Source: Bradyrhizobium zhanjiangense
Lineage (GTDB): Bacteria; Pseudomonadota; Alphaproteobacteria; Rhizobiales; Xanthobacteraceae
Direction of reading: 5' to 3'
DNA: 64,000 nt
NCBI RefSeq assembly: GCF_004114935.1
Contig: NZ_CP022221.1
Location: 7,275,001-7,339,000, forward strand
In this document: positions 7,961 to 18,447 of the stretch, piece by piece
Position numbering within the stretch: the first letter of the stretch is position 1
How the letters are laid out: each line of letters begins with the position of its first letter
The notes under the pieces: generated by a model
Database searches by the model: none
What the model was told of the DNA's origin: nothing
What the model saw: only the letters and a program-made list of their open reading frames with translations
Position numbers and translations under genes: made by a program

Positions 7961-8138
7961 CGCCCCCTCTCCCGCATGCGGGAGAGGCACAGGCGGCCTT
8001 CGGCCGCCGTCCTTTAAGAAGACGCCGATGCGAAGCATCGGCTATGGGTGAGGGTGCTTCCGCATCGGGGCACCCCCAGCGTGGAGAGAGCCCTCACCCG
8101 CCGCTGCGCGCCGACCTCTCCCGCAAGCGGGAGAGGTT
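7961..8138. repeat. Palindromic repeat, 'CCCTCTCCCGC-GCGGGAGAGG' family
   Basis: Two hairpins (CTCTCCCGCATGCGGGAGAG and its later partner near 8116-8138) flank about 110 bp. Relatives occur at 34912-35034, 49711-49744, 56351-56412 and 59228-59295. It runs almost into the next gene, so it may contribute to that gene's leader. Confidence 0.8.
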
Positions 8139-8210
8139 ACAGCGAGCATGCGGAGAGACCGGCTCAATCAGCCGGCATATCTTGTTCACAACACCAGCGA
8201 CCTCAGCCGC

Positions 8211-9179
8211 ATGAGCGAGATGCTGCTGACGCCGATCGAGATTGGCCTGACCGCCGCGATCGTCGCGATCGAGGACCACGAACCGCAGATCCTCACCGCA
8301 CGCGCCGGTGACGGGCTTGCCGGCCTGCCGTTCGGGCCGTTCGATGCGCTCGCCCATCGCACCTTCGAGATCGGCCTGCGCGCCTGGGTCGAGCAACAGG
8401 CGGGACTGCGGCTCGGCTATGTCGAGCAACTCTACACGTTCGGCGACCGCGGCCGTCATGCCGAAGCCGCCCACACCGGCGCGCACATGGTGTCGATCGG
8501 CTATCTGGCGCTGACGCGCGCCGTCGATGGCGAGCTCGCCGCGACCGGCGCGAGCTTCGAGCCATGGTATCGCTTCTTCCCCTGGGAAGACTGGCGCGAG
8601 CAGCCGCCAGAGATCATCGCCCGCGACATCATCCCGGCGCTGATGAAATGGGCCGAGGAGGAGACGCCGGAGACGACGCGCGCGCTGCCGCGGAAGGATC
8701 GCGTGCGGTTCTATTTCGGTCTCGACGGTGCGCCCTGGGACGAGGAGCGCGTGCTCGACCGCTATGAGCTCCTGTACGAGGCCGGGCTGATCGAGGAGGC
8801 GCGGCGCGACGGCAGGCCTGCGGCATTAGCGCGCAAGACGCTTCCCGCGCTTGGGACCTCGATGCGGTTCGATCACCGGCGCATCCTCGCCACAGCCATC
8901 GCGCGGCTGCGTGCAAAACTGAAGTATCGTCCTGTCGTCTTTGAACTTTTGCCCGCCGAGTTCACACTCACGGAATTGCAGCATACGGTGGAGGCCATCT
9001 CCGGCCGCCACCTGCACAAGCAGAATTTCCGCCGCCTCGTCGAAACGGAAGCTCTGGTCGAACCGACCGGGGCGATGTCGACACAGACCGGCGGACGCCC
9101 GGCGGCGCTCTATCGCTTCCGCCGCGACGTGCTCCAGGAGCGGCCCGCGCCGGGCTTGCGCGTACGCTCCCGGCGCTGA
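8211..9179 (+). CDS. nadQ: NadQ-like Nudix-related transcriptional regulator of NAD synthesis
   Basis: A Nudix-like domain (about residues 1-180) followed by an NrtR/NadQ-type winged helix (about 220-310, with RPVVFELLPAEFTLTELQ). NadQ represses de novo NAD genes in alphaproteobacteria, and nadABC lie 12.6 kb away behind a repeated palindrome. The Nudix box is degenerate: aligning RAWVEQQAGL with REUxEExGU, the paired metal-binding glutamates are Gln-Gln. It therefore probably senses a nucleotide rather than hydrolysing it. The start is uncertain: ATG 8211 gives 322 residues, while ATG 8148 would add 21 and lies 11 bases after a GAGAGG inside the repeat. Confidence 0.8.
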   Translation: MSEMLLTPIEIGLTAAIVAIEDHEPQILTARAGDGLAGLPFGPFDALAHRTFEIGLRAWVEQQAGLRLGYVEQLYTFGDRGRHAEAAHTGAHMVSIGYLALTRAVDGELAATGASFEPWYRFFPWEDWREQPPEIIARDIIPALMKWAEEETPETTRALPRKDRVRFYFGLDGAPWDEERVLDRYELLYEAGLIEEARRDGRPAALARKTLPALGTSMRFDHRRILATAIARLRAKLKYRPVVFELLPAEFTLTELQHTVEAISGRHLHKQNFRRLVETEALVEPTGAMSTQTGGRPAALYRFRRDVLQERPAPGLRVRSRR

Positions 9180-9268
9180 GCATGATCCGGAAAAGTGCGT
9201 AAGCGGTTTTCCGAGCAAGGTCATGCTCCAAACTAAGATCGTAAGATTTCGCGTTGCCCGGAGGCTTC

Positions 9269-11962
9269 ATGTTCGACGGCCCGTTTGACGTCTTTGCGTT
9301 GATCATTGCGATCGCCGCCTTCCTCGTCGCGATCAAGGCCTCCAGTCAGGCAGCCGAACTGCGCCGCCGACTAAGCTCGCTCGAAGAGACGTTTGACGCG
9401 CAACGGCGGGTTCAGCCGCCGCCACTCACGCCGACGTGGGAGCAGGCGCCCGCGACGGCTGCGGCGGAGCCGCCGCCGCTTGCGCCGGAAGCTGAGCCGG
9501 CACCGCCACCCGCCACCGAAGCTGCTTCGCCGCCGCCGCTCGAAACGAGCACCGAGGCCGCTGCACCGCCTCCGCTGCCTGCATCCGCACCCGGCTTCGA
9601 GGAGCGACTCGGCACGCGCTGGGTGGTGTGGATCGGCGGGCTCGCACTCGCGCTCGGCGGCTTCTTCATGGTGCGCTATTCGATCGAGGCCGGCCTTGTC
9701 GGCCCCGGCGTGCGCGTGTTCCTCGGCGGCCTGTTCGCGCTGGCGCTGCTAGGTGCCGGCGAATGGACGCGGCGCAAGGAAAGCATCTCGACGATCCAGG
9801 CGCTGCCGATCGCCAACATCCCAGCGATCCTCACCGCGGCCGGCACGGCGGTGGCGTTCGCGACCATCTATGCAGCCTATGCGCTCTACGGTTTCCTCGT
9901 GCCCGCCACCGCCTTCGTGCTGCTCGGCCTCGTCGCGCTCGGCACGCTGGCCGCTGCGCTGCTGCATGGGCCCGCGCTCGCGGGCCTTGGCGTCGTCGGC
10001 GCGTTCGTGACGCCGGTCCTCGTCTCCAGCGGCAAGCCGGACTATTGGGCGCTCTACATCTATCTCGCGATCGTGACCGCCGCGAGCTTCGGCCTCGCCC
10101 GCATCCGGCTGTGGCGTTGGCTCGCGGTGACCACCATCGTCTTCGCGGTGCTCTGGACTTTCATGGGGCTCGAGCCCGAATTGCAGGTGGCGCCGCACGC
10201 CTTCCACGTCATTGCGGGCTTCACGCTCGCTTCCCTCCTCGTCGTCTGCGGCTTCATGTTCGGCCCAACCATCGAGGACGGCGAGATCGAGCCGGTGTCG
10301 TCAAGCTCGCTCGGCGCCTATCTGTTCGCAGCCATGATCATCGTGCTGTCGAGCGCGCATGCCGATCTGGCGCTGATCGCCTTCACGCTACTCGTCGGCG
10401 CGACCCTGCTCGTCGCCTGGCGTGGGCCGGCAGCAACCGGTGCGCTGGGCGCGGCCGCGGCAACCGTCTTCATCGTGTTCGCCGAATGGGCGGTGCGGGC
10501 CAATCCCGACATGCTGGTGCTGCCGGGCGGCCCGCTGCCGGGTGTCGGGCCAGCAGCGATCGACAGCTCCGTGACGCTGCATCTGGTGATGGCCGCGGTC
10601 TTCGCCGCCGGCTTCGGCATCGCGGGCTTCCTCGCGCAGGGCCGGTCGAATTCGGCTGTCATCCCGGTGGTGTGGTCGGCGGCAGGCGTCGCGACGCCGA
10701 TCGCGATCCTGGTCGCGCTCTATGCGCGCATCGCCCATCTCGACCGCTCGATCCCGTTTGCGATCCTCGCCGTGCTGCTCGCCGCCGCCTTTGGTGCTGC
10801 GACCGAATCGCTCACGCGCCGCGAGACCCGGCCGGGCATCATGATCTCCACGGCGCTGTTCGCGACCGGCACGCTCGGCGCGCTGGCGCTGGCACTGACC
10901 TTCGCGCTGGAGAAGGGCTGGCTCACCATCGCGCTCGCGCTGATGTCGCTCGGCACCGCCTGGATCTCGATGCAGCGGCCCATCCCGTTTCTACGCTGGC
11001 TCGCCGCCATCTTTGCCGGCATCGTCACCGCTCGGATAGCCTACGATCCGCGCATCGTCGGCGATGCCGTCGGCACCACGCCGATCCTCAATTGGCTGCT
11101 TTGGGGCTACGGCCTGCCGGCGGCATCGTTCTGGGGCGCGAGCATCTTCCTGCGCCGCCGCGCCGACGATCCGCCGCTGCGCATGATCGAGACCGCCGCG
11201 ATCCTGTTCACCGCGCTGCTCGCCTTCATGGAGATCCGGCACTTTGCGACTGGTGGCGACATGATCTCGCCGCCGTCGCTGCTCGAGTTCGCGCTGCAGG
11301 TCTGCGTCACGCTCGCGATGGCGATCGGGCTGGAGCGCCTGCGACTGCGCAGCCACAGCATCGTGCACAATGTCGGCGCGATCGCGCTCAGCGCGATCGC
11401 CGCACTCATAAGCGTGTTCGGCCTGCTGATCCTGGAGAACCCGCTGCTGTTCTCCAGCGTCAATGTCGGCGGCCTCGTGTTCAACCTGCTGCTGCTCGGC
11501 TACGCGCTCCCCGCGATGCTGATGCTGCTGCTGTCCTACGCCGTGGCGGGACATCGCCCCGTCGCCTACGCCAATACGATCGCGGGCGGGGCACTGGCGT
11601 TTGCGCTCACCTACGTGACGTTGGAGATCCGCCGCTTCTATCACGGCCCGGTCCTGCTCTACGGCGGCACCACGGGCGCGGAGCAATACACCTATTCGAT
11701 CGGCTGGCTCGCCTTCGGCGTGGTGCTGCTCGGCGTCGGCGTCCTGGTCAACTCGGAGCGCGCGCGGCTGGCCTCTGCCGCCGTCATCGCGCTGACGATC
11801 CTCAAAGCCTTCGTCATCGACGTGTGGACGCTGACAGGCGTCTATCGCGCGCTGTCGTTCATGTGCCTCGGCGTTGTGCTGGTGGCGATCGGCTGGCTCT
11901 ACCAGCGCATCCTGTTCCGGCGACAGGCCGCACCGCCGCCGGTTCCACAGACAGGCAGTTGA
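9269..11962 (+). CDS. DUF2339 polytopic membrane protein
   Basis: An 897-residue membrane protein. Residues 1-30 form one hydrophobic anchor (FALIIAIAAFLVAI), followed by a short coiled stretch. A proline/alanine-rich linker (about 50-110, repeated PPPL motifs) leads into some two dozen closely packed transmembrane helices from about residue 120 (GTRWVVWIGGLALALGGFF) to the C-terminus. This is the DUF2339 architecture; its function is unknown, with suggestions of envelope or transport roles. The start at 9269 has GGAGG 5 bases upstream. It converges on the first chemoreceptor gene with only 3 bases between their stops. Confidence 0.9.
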   Translation: MFDGPFDVFALIIAIAAFLVAIKASSQAAELRRRLSSLEETFDAQRRVQPPPLTPTWEQAPATAAAEPPPLAPEAEPAPPPATEAASPPPLETSTEAAAPPPLPASAPGFEERLGTRWVVWIGGLALALGGFFMVRYSIEAGLVGPGVRVFLGGLFALALLGAGEWTRRKESISTIQALPIANIPAILTAAGTAVAFATIYAAYALYGFLVPATAFVLLGLVALGTLAAALLHGPALAGLGVVGAFVTPVLVSSGKPDYWALYIYLAIVTAASFGLARIRLWRWLAVTTIVFAVLWTFMGLEPELQVAPHAFHVIAGFTLASLLVVCGFMFGPTIEDGEIEPVSSSSLGAYLFAAMIIVLSSAHADLALIAFTLLVGATLLVAWRGPAATGALGAAAATVFIVFAEWAVRANPDMLVLPGGPLPGVGPAAIDSSVTLHLVMAAVFAAGFGIAGFLAQGRSNSAVIPVVWSAAGVATPIAILVALYARIAHLDRSIPFAILAVLLAAAFGAATESLTRRETRPGIMISTALFATGTLGALALALTFALEKGWLTIALALMSLGTAWISMQRPIPFLRWLAAIFAGIVTARIAYDPRIVGDAVGTTPILNWLLWGYGLPAASFWGASIFLRRRADDPPLRMIETAAILFTALLAFMEIRHFATGGDMISPPSLLEFALQVCVTLAMAIGLERLRLRSHSIVHNVGAIALSAIAALISVFGLLILENPLLFSSVNVGGLVFNLLLLGYALPAMLMLLLSYAVAGHRPVAYANTIAGGALAFALTYVTLEIRRFYHGPVLLYGGTTGAEQYTYSIGWLAFGVVLLGVGVLVNSERARLASAAVIALTILKAFVIDVWTLTGVYRALSFMCLGVVLVAIGWLYQRILFRRQAAPPPVPQTGS

Positions 11963-11965
11963 GGA

Positions 11966-13654
11966 TCAGGCGGCGCGGACCGACTCCAGGAACTGCGCGA
12001 CTTCGACCTTCAGGCGGGTGCTGTCGGTCGCCAGCGATTTGGCCGCCGACAGCACTTCGGTCGAGGCCGAGCCGGTCTCGGTCGCACCGCGCTGCACGTC
12101 GGTGATGTTCATCGAGACCTCCTGCGTGCCGACCGAAGCCTGCTGCACGTTGCGTGAGATCTCCTGGGTGGCCGCGCCCTGTTCTTCGACGGCGGCGGCG
12201 ATCGCCGCCGAGACCTCGGACAGCCGCTCGATGGTGCCGCCGATCTCCTGGATGGCGCTGACGGATTCCTGCGTGGCGGCCTGGATACCCGACACCTGCG
12301 CTCCGATCTCGCCGGTCGCTTTCGCGGTCTGCTCGGCGAGCGCCTTCACTTCCGAGGCAACGACGGCGAAGCCGCGGCCGGCCTCGCCAGCGCGTGCCGC
12401 CTCGATGGTCGCGTTCAGCGCCAACAGATTGGTCTGGCCGGCGATGGTGTTGATGAGCTCGACGACGTCGCCGATGCGGGCCGCCGCCTGCGACAGCGCG
12501 TTGACGCGCTCGTTGGTCCGCGCCGCCTGTTCGACGGCTTCCGCGGCCATCCGCGCCGAATCCTGAACGCGGCGGCTGATCTCGGTGATGGAGGAGGACA
12601 GCTCCTCCGAGGCGGAGGCCACGGCCTGGACGTTGGTGGAGGCCTCCTCGGAGGCAGCTGCGACGACGGTCGCGAGCTTCTGGCCGCGCTGCGCCGTGTT
12701 GGTCAGCGTCGTCGCCGATGCCTCCAGCTCGGTCGAGGCCGACGACACGGTCCCGACCACTTCACCGATCATCGCTTCGAACTTGCGGGTGATGGCGTCG
12801 ACGCGGCGACCGCGCTCGATCTTGGCCTCGGCGTCGCGCGCCGCTGCCCCGTCGGCGGTTTTCTTGGCAATCAGCGCCTCCTTGAAGATCTGCAGCGCAT
12901 CGGCCATCGAGCCGATCTCGGTCTTCTCGCCGCGATGCGGCACCTCGGCCGAGAGGTCGCCTTCACCGAGCGACTGCATCGGACGGATGATCGAAGCAAT
13001 GCCGCGGGAGACGTCGCGCACGAGATAATAGGCGGCGCCGATCGCGATCACGACCGAGAGCAAGATGATGCCGACCAGCACGCGGAAGATCGTGGCATAG
13101 CTGTCGGCCGCCTGCTTCGTCTCCAGCTCGGCGCCCTGATTGTTCAACTCGATGCCCTTCTGGAGCAGGGGATCGGCGGCCTGGGCCATCTTCGCGACCT
13201 TGGTCTGCAACAGCTCGTTGGCATCGGTCGGGAAGCGACCGACGCTCTTGCGCGACAGCGCCATCACGTCCTGAACGCCATTCAGATACTCAGCCCACGC
13301 CTTGGCCCATTGTCCGTAGAGCGAGCGCTCCTCGGCAGCGGTGATCAGCGGCTCGTAGACCTTGCGGGTCTTCTCGATGCGTTCGCGCAAGGAGGCCAGG
13401 CGCTTCTCGGCGGCTTCCTTGCCTTCAGCTGTGTCCTGCATCAGGTGCAGACGCAGCGCGACGCGCAGCTCGTTGATGTCGGCGCGCATGGAGCCGAGCG
13501 CACGCACGCTCGGCAACCAGCTCTGCGCAATCTCGACGGTGTGGGCGTTGATGTTCTGCATCGTGCCGATCGCCGTCACGCCGACACCGGCGAGCGAGAG
13601 CACGAGGACCGACAACACGGTCAGCAGCTTGAAGACGATCGACAACTTCGACAT
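11966..13654 (-). CDS. Methyl-accepting chemotaxis protein (4HB-type sensor)
   Basis: A 562-residue transmembrane chemoreceptor. TM1 (about 8-30) and TM2 (about 195-217) flank a roughly 160-residue helical periplasmic domain of the four-helix-bundle type. HAMP is at about 218-270, and the signalling hairpin's conserved tip is intact ([21 protein letters not shown] split across the turn, then [16 protein letters not shown]). The C-terminus ends FLESVRAA, with no NWETF-like CheR-binding tail. The ATG at 13654 precedes the basic-hydrophobic anchor; the longer reading from 13702 adds no recognisable feature. It is the first of three consecutive paralogs on this strand. Confidence 0.92.
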   Translation of the reverse strand: MSKLSIVFKLLTVLSVLVLSLAGVGVTAIGTMQNINAHTVEIAQSWLPSVRALGSMRADINELRVALRLHLMQDTAEGKEAAEKRLASLRERIEKTRKVYEPLITAAEERSLYGQWAKAWAEYLNGVQDVMALSRKSVGRFPTDANELLQTKVAKMAQAADPLLQKGIELNNQGAELETKQAADSYATIFRVLVGIILLSVVIAIGAAYYLVRDVSRGIASIIRPMQSLGEGDLSAEVPHRGEKTEIGSMADALQIFKEALIAKKTADGAAARDAEAKIERGRRVDAITRKFEAMIGEVVGTVSSASTELEASATTLTNTAQRGQKLATVVAAASEEASTNVQAVASASEELSSSITEISRRVQDSARMAAEAVEQAARTNERVNALSQAAARIGDVVELINTIAGQTNLLALNATIEAARAGEAGRGFAVVASEVKALAEQTAKATGEIGAQVSGIQAATQESVSAIQEIGGTIERLSEVSAAIAAAVEEQGAATQEISRNVQQASVGTQEVSMNITDVQRGATETGSASTEVLSAAKSLATDSTRLKVEVAQFLESVRAA

Positions 13655-13924
13655 CACACGAATCCCGATGATAGCTGGCAGCGCGCACGTCGCCTGCGCC
13701 ACAGCGTCACGACGGACGACCGGGCGGAGGTCAGTTCAACAATGCTGGCTGGTTCTTATTCCGTAGAATTGCGCCCTATATTCGCAAGCAGGCGTTAACA
13801 TGGTCCTACGTAAAACTATTGGACGTCCCGACAATCGCTATTTTCCCCGACCATCCGCTGCAGCTGCACAGATCTCGCGCGGCGCCGTGCTTCATGCATA
13901 GCAACATCGCCAGGGCCGACGTCG

Positions 13925-15895
13925 TCACGCGGCCCGCACCGACTCCAGGAAACGCGCCACTTCGCTCTTCAGCCGGTTGCTCTCCTGCGAGAGCGACTGG
14001 GCGGCCGAATGCACCTGCGCAGAAGCAGCCCCGGTCTCGCCGGCGCCGCGCTGGACATGGCCTATGTTCGCCGAGACCTCCGAGGTGCCCTGCGCGGCGT
14101 TTTGGATGTTGCGGGAGATCTCCTGCGTCGCAGCGCCCTGCTCCTCGACCGCGGCGGCGATGGTCGACGAGATCTCCGACATGCGCGCTATGGTGTCACC
14201 GATCTCCTTGATCGCGCCGACGGAGTCCTCCGTCGCGGCCTGGATCGCGCCGATGTGCTGGCCGATCTCGCCCGTCGCCTTGGCGGTCTGCTCGGCAAGC
14301 GCCTTCACTTCCGTCGCCACCACGGCGAAGCCCTTGCCGGCCTCGCCGGCCCGCGCCGCCTCGATCGTCGCATTCAGCGCCAGCAGGTTGGTCTGGGCGG
14401 CGATGGTGTTGATCAGATCGACCACGTCGCCGATGCGGCCGGCCGCTTTTGTCAGCTCGGCGACGCGCGCATTGGTACGCTTCGCCTGTTCCACCGCAAC
14501 GTCGGCGACCCGCGCCGATTCCTGCACCTGACGGCTGATCTCGGTGATCGAAGAGGTCATCTCTTCACTTGCAGCCGACACCGACTGAACGTTGGCGGAG
14601 GCCTCCTCCGAGGCCGCAGCCACAGCGGTGGCGAGCCCGTTGCCGCGCTCGGCGGCCTCAGTCAGCGTGTTGGATGACGCTTCGAGCTCGGTTGCCGCCG
14701 ATGATACGGTCTCGACGATCTCGCCGACCGCGCCCTCGAAGGCGTCGGCAAGCCGCTGCATGTCCGCCTTGCGCTGTTCGCGCCGACGTGCATCGGCCTC
14801 CACCTGCTCGACGCGCAGCCGCTCGGCCTCCGCCATGCCGGTCCTGAACACCTCGACCGCGCCGGCCATCTCGCCGATCTCGTCCCTGCGTCCGACACCG
14901 GGAACGGCTATCGAAAGCTCGCCGCGCGCCAGCCGCGTCATCGCGCCCACCATGGCGCCGAGCGCGTTCGAGATCGAGCGTCCGAGCAGGAAGCCGACCG
15001 CCGCGAGCACGACGACGGTGACGCCGAAGGCGACCATCATCCACAGACGTACGGCATCGCGGGTCGCGGCCTCGGCAGCATCGGCCTGCTTCTGCATGGC
15101 ATCGACGGCGCTCTGCACTTCCGCCATGACCGGCTCGAGCTCGCGAAACGTCTTCATCATGCTGGCGTCGAGGGCCGCAGTCTGCTGCGCGGTCTCCGCC
15201 CAGGCCGCGAACTCGGACTGGTATTTCTGCAGCTTGGCGGTGATGTCGTTCATCACCGCCGTAGGGACCGCGACGACTTCTATCGCCTTGGAGAATTCGG
15301 CCGCCGCCTTCTTCATCTCGGCAATGTATTTTGGATCGCGCCGCAGCATGAAATCCTTCTCGTGCCGGCGCATCATCAGCATCCAGCTCGTCGTCCGCGG
15401 ATCGTCGATCTGCTTCAGCTTGGTCTCGATGTCGTGCGCCGCGGCGCGGAGCGAGCCGGACAGGCCGAGCGTCTCGCTCAGGCCGAGCCTGGTCTCGGCC
15501 GCCACCAGAGCGCCGAAATCCAAGGCATAGCGCTTGAAGCCGTTTTGAGCCTGCTTCATCCTGTCGGACAGCGCACTCATGCCGCCAGTCGTCAACAACT
15601 GCTCCACATCGTCGAAATCACGGTTGATCGGTCCGATCAGCTCGGCATGCGCCTTGGCGAAGCTTTCGTTTCGCCGCTGCTGGAAATTCTTCTCGTTGCG
15701 GCGCGCTTCCAGCATTTCGATCGAAAGCTGCTTGTCGAGATCAGCGATCGCGCGGGCGCGGTTGGCAACCTCGCGCGACGCATCCTGGGAGAGGCTGCCG
15801 ATCTCGTAGATTGCACCGAAGGCGGCGAGACCGATAAGGCCGAAGAGTCCGATCGCCATGACCTTATGGGTGAGGCGAATGGAAATGCCGCTCAT
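13925..15895 (-). CDS. Methyl-accepting chemotaxis protein (HBM-type sensor)
   Basis: A 656-residue chemoreceptor. TM1 (about 12-32) and TM2 (about 290-312) enclose an all-helical periplasmic domain of some 255 residues, twice the size of a simple four-helix bundle. It is rich in [13 protein letters not shown] and [17 protein letters not shown] repeats, typical of helical bimodular (HBM) sensor domains that bind organic acids or similar ligands. HAMP and a full signalling domain follow. The end FLESVRAA is the same as in the neighbour at 11966. Start 15895 is chosen because GGAGCA lies upstream. No che genes are nearby, so it must feed a distant chemotaxis cluster. Confidence 0.92.
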   Translation of the reverse strand: MSGISIRLTHKVMAIGLFGLIGLAAFGAIYEIGSLSQDASREVANRARAIADLDKQLSIEMLEARRNEKNFQQRRNESFAKAHAELIGPINRDFDDVEQLLTTGGMSALSDRMKQAQNGFKRYALDFGALVAAETRLGLSETLGLSGSLRAAAHDIETKLKQIDDPRTTSWMLMMRRHEKDFMLRRDPKYIAEMKKAAAEFSKAIEVVAVPTAVMNDITAKLQKYQSEFAAWAETAQQTAALDASMMKTFRELEPVMAEVQSAVDAMQKQADAAEAATRDAVRLWMMVAFGVTVVVLAAVGFLLGRSISNALGAMVGAMTRLARGELSIAVPGVGRRDEIGEMAGAVEVFRTGMAEAERLRVEQVEADARRREQRKADMQRLADAFEGAVGEIVETVSSAATELEASSNTLTEAAERGNGLATAVAAASEEASANVQSVSAASEEMTSSITEISRQVQESARVADVAVEQAKRTNARVAELTKAAGRIGDVVDLINTIAAQTNLLALNATIEAARAGEAGKGFAVVATEVKALAEQTAKATGEIGQHIGAIQAATEDSVGAIKEIGDTIARMSEISSTIAAAVEEQGAATQEISRNIQNAAQGTSEVSANIGHVQRGAGETGAASAQVHSAAQSLSQESNRLKSEVARFLESVRAA

Positions 15896-16093
15896 TGAAT
15901 GTGCTCCAACGACTGAGACGCAATACATGAAGGGCGACTCAGCGCCCGGAATATTGCGGAGATCATGCCTGCATCGCTTTTCCGGAAGGTTAACCCTGCG
16001 CGCATCGGTCGCGGCGTCGAAATACGAACGCGCGCAACCATCGCAGTTTCGCGCGCGGCGGTTGCAGATCGGGGTCTGCTCAAGACGCCACCG

Positions 16094-17836
16094 TCAGCCG
16101 GCGCGCACAGAGCCGAGAAACTTGCCGACCTCGAGCTTGAGGCGGTTGCTGTCACCGGACAGCATTTGCGCGGCAGACAGGACTTGCGAGGACGCCGAGC
16201 CGGTCTCGCTTGCGCCGCGCTGCACGTCAGTGATGTTGGACGACACCTGATGAGTGCCTTCTGCAGCCTGCTGCACATTGCGGGAAATTTCCTGCGTCGC
16301 GGCGCCCTGCTCTTCCACGGCCGCCGCAATCGTCGAAGAGATCTCCGACAGCTTCTCGATGGTGTTGCTGATGTCCCTGATCGCGCCGACCGAATGTTCG
16401 GTCGCGGTCTGGATGCTGGAAATCTGCTGCCCAATCTCGCCGGTTGCCTTGGCCGTCTGCTCGGCCAGGGCCTTGACCTCGGAGGCAACCACCGCAAACC
16501 CCTTGCCCGCTTCGCCGGCGCGGGCGGCCTCGATCGTGGCATTGAGTGCGAGCAGATTTGTCTGGCCAGCGATCGAATTGATCAACTCGATCACGTCGCC
16601 GATGCGCGTCGCCGCCTTGGACAACTCGCTGACCCGCTCGGTCGTGACACGAGCCTGGCCCACCGCTTCGTTGGCCACGCGCGCGGACTGCTGAACCTGA
16701 CGACTGATCTCGTTGATCGATGAGGACAGTTCTTCGGTAGCGGATGCCACCGACTGCACGTTGGTCGAGGCCTCTTCGGAGGCGGCAGCAACCACCGTGG
16801 TCAACTCCTGCGCGCGCTCGGCGGTCGAGGTGAGCGTCGAAGCCGAGGCCTCGAGCTCGGTCGAGGCCGAAGAGACGGTCTCGACGATCTCGCCGATGGC
16901 GGATTCGAAACTGTCGGCGAGCTTGTGCATCTCGGCCTTGCGTCGCGCGGCCGCGATCTGGTCCTGCCTGATCTTGGCTTCGGCCTCCTCTTGCGCCTTC
17001 TGCTCGGACACGATCTTGAATTTCTCGACGGCAGCAGCAACGCCGCCCACCTCGTCCTTGCGACCAAGCCCGGGTAGCACCACTGAAAAATCGCCGCCGG
17101 CGAGCTTGTCCATGGCCACGGTGAGCGCGCGGATCGGCCGCGCGATGCTGAGGAAGGAGAGGAGCCAGGAGCCGATCAGAACGAGCGCCGCGAAGGCGCC
17201 GACCGCCGTTCCGATCTGCTCGCTCGATCTCATCTGAGCGGCAGCCGCGGCGTTGTCCTCGTCGGATTTGTGTCTCGCATAGTCGGCGATCTGGCTGATC
17301 AGCGTGTCGAGTTGGGCTGCGATCGGCAGGGTAACCTCCCGCGCGATGCGAATGCCTTCGTCATTGAGCTTCGCGGCGCGCGTCGCGCCGTCTGGGCCAG
17401 ACGCGGCGACGGCGACGGCTTCGCCGCGCACGCCGGCAATCTGCTGCGCAGCTTTGCCATAGTCCGCCGCGAGCGATCTCAGTTTCTCCATGCGGACACG
17501 ATTCTCCGCCGCGTGAGAAAGCCTCAGCATCGCCTCGACCAGCATGCTCATCGAATTCTGCTGATCGCCGAGACTCTGGCTGGCCTTGTGAAGATCGGCC
17601 GCACTATTGGCGAGACGAAGGTCGCGCACTGCGAGTTGCATGCCGCGAACTGCAACTTCGGCCCTGACTGCGTCGCGCGCGATCTCCTGCTGTGCAAGTG
17701 CGCTTTGGCTGGTCTCGCGGATGCTCGCATTGCCGAGCATCTGGCTCGCAATCATGGCTCCAACCAGGAGCACGCCGAGAGCCGAAGCGATCGCCAGCTT
17801 GGTCCCGATCCGCATATCCTGAAAAAGGCTCAACAT
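16094..17836 (-). CDS. Methyl-accepting chemotaxis protein
   Basis: A 580-residue chemoreceptor with a basic leader ([11 protein letters not shown]), TM1 (about 12-33), a periplasmic helical region of about 160 residues, TM2 (about 191-213), HAMP and a signalling domain nearly identical in its core to the two downstream paralogs. The C-terminus is FLGSVRAG. The ligand is not predictable. The ATG at 17836 has GGGAAACG just upstream. About 200 AT-rich bases precede it, the likely promoter region, while 198 bp separate it from the next receptor, so the three may be transcribed separately. Confidence 0.92.
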   Translation of the reverse strand: MLSLFQDMRIGTKLAIASALGVLLVGAMIASQMLGNASIRETSQSALAQQEIARDAVRAEVAVRGMQLAVRDLRLANSAADLHKASQSLGDQQNSMSMLVEAMLRLSHAAENRVRMEKLRSLAADYGKAAQQIAGVRGEAVAVAASGPDGATRAAKLNDEGIRIAREVTLPIAAQLDTLISQIADYARHKSDEDNAAAAAQMRSSEQIGTAVGAFAALVLIGSWLLSFLSIARPIRALTVAMDKLAGGDFSVVLPGLGRKDEVGGVAAAVEKFKIVSEQKAQEEAEAKIRQDQIAAARRKAEMHKLADSFESAIGEIVETVSSASTELEASASTLTSTAERAQELTTVVAAASEEASTNVQSVASATEELSSSINEISRQVQQSARVANEAVGQARVTTERVSELSKAATRIGDVIELINSIAGQTNLLALNATIEAARAGEAGKGFAVVASEVKALAEQTAKATGEIGQQISSIQTATEHSVGAIRDISNTIEKLSEISSTIAAAVEEQGAATQEISRNVQQAAEGTHQVSSNITDVQRGASETGSASSQVLSAAQMLSGDSNRLKLEVGKFLGSVRAG

Positions 17837-18037
17837 GGTACGTTTCCCAAGCAACGAGCTGCCAAGTCATTGCTGGCCGCTTGGACGTTGATCGCCCTTA
17901 CCGTGAAAGCCTATCGGTCAGAGTTCCTCTTTTGGTTAATGAGCGCCCTCGCAGAAATACTGATTTTGCGCGCTAAATAATTGAAATTGAACGAGGATAG
18001 TCTCGTCATAGTTGTAAATTGCAGCTTGAAGTCGGAC

Positions 18038-18283
18038 CTAGGACGTTTTGCATCCGACAGCCTCTCCAACCAGGCTGACGCGAAAAATCGGCTGCTTGTT
18101 CTCGTCAAGCAGCTCCATGCGCCACTCGGCATTCGGCTTCAGGCCGCGAGCGATGCCGCCGAGCAGATTGGCGCAAACCTCGGTCATCTCGGTCCAGGCC
18201 GCTGCGCGATCCTCGAACTCGTAAGGTTGGTCGGCAGCGCCGGAATAGCGGCCGGTGCTGATGCGGAAAAAGTACAGCGACAT
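18038..18283 (-). CDS. DUF6894 small protein
   Basis: An 81-residue protein with the DUF6894 pattern, beginning MSLYFFRISTGRYSG and including a central EFEDRAAAWTEM segment. This small family of unknown function is abundant in Rhizobiales. It has no signal peptide. The start at 18283 has AAGGG 8-9 bases upstream; the longer ORF from 18349 adds unrelated sequence. It sits alone between the chemoreceptors and an exported protein, on the same strand as both. Confidence 0.75.
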   Translation of the reverse strand: MSLYFFRISTGRYSGAADQPYEFEDRAAAWTEMTEVCANLLGGIARGLKPNAEWRMELLDENKQPIFRVSLVGEAVGCKTS

Positions 18284-18356
18284 CGTTGAACCCTTGCGTA
18301 GGGCCGCGTCCCCCGGCCGTACGCAAACTGGGACGCGAACAGCTACCAACGCATGA

Positions 18357-18391
18357 AAGCCGCCGTCCGTATGACTACGGCGCGGCGGCTT
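18357..18391 (-). terminator. Putative terminator downstream of the exported-protein gene
   Basis: Inverted repeat AAGCCGCCG / CGGCGGCTT (9-bp arms, 17-base loop). Its minus-strand right side is followed by TTTCATG, 57 bases after the stop of the gene at 18448. The U-run is short. Confidence 0.5.
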
Positions 18392-18447
18392 CGTGTTCGA
18401 TAGGAATCTTCAACGACAAAGTGCGCGGCCTGCCCCGCGCAGCCAGC

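Noticed and set aside
9628..12105. 825-residue open frame over the DUF2339 gene
   Set aside because: It is a shifted frame of a clear membrane-protein gene. The translation is Arg-rich with no hydrophobic structure.
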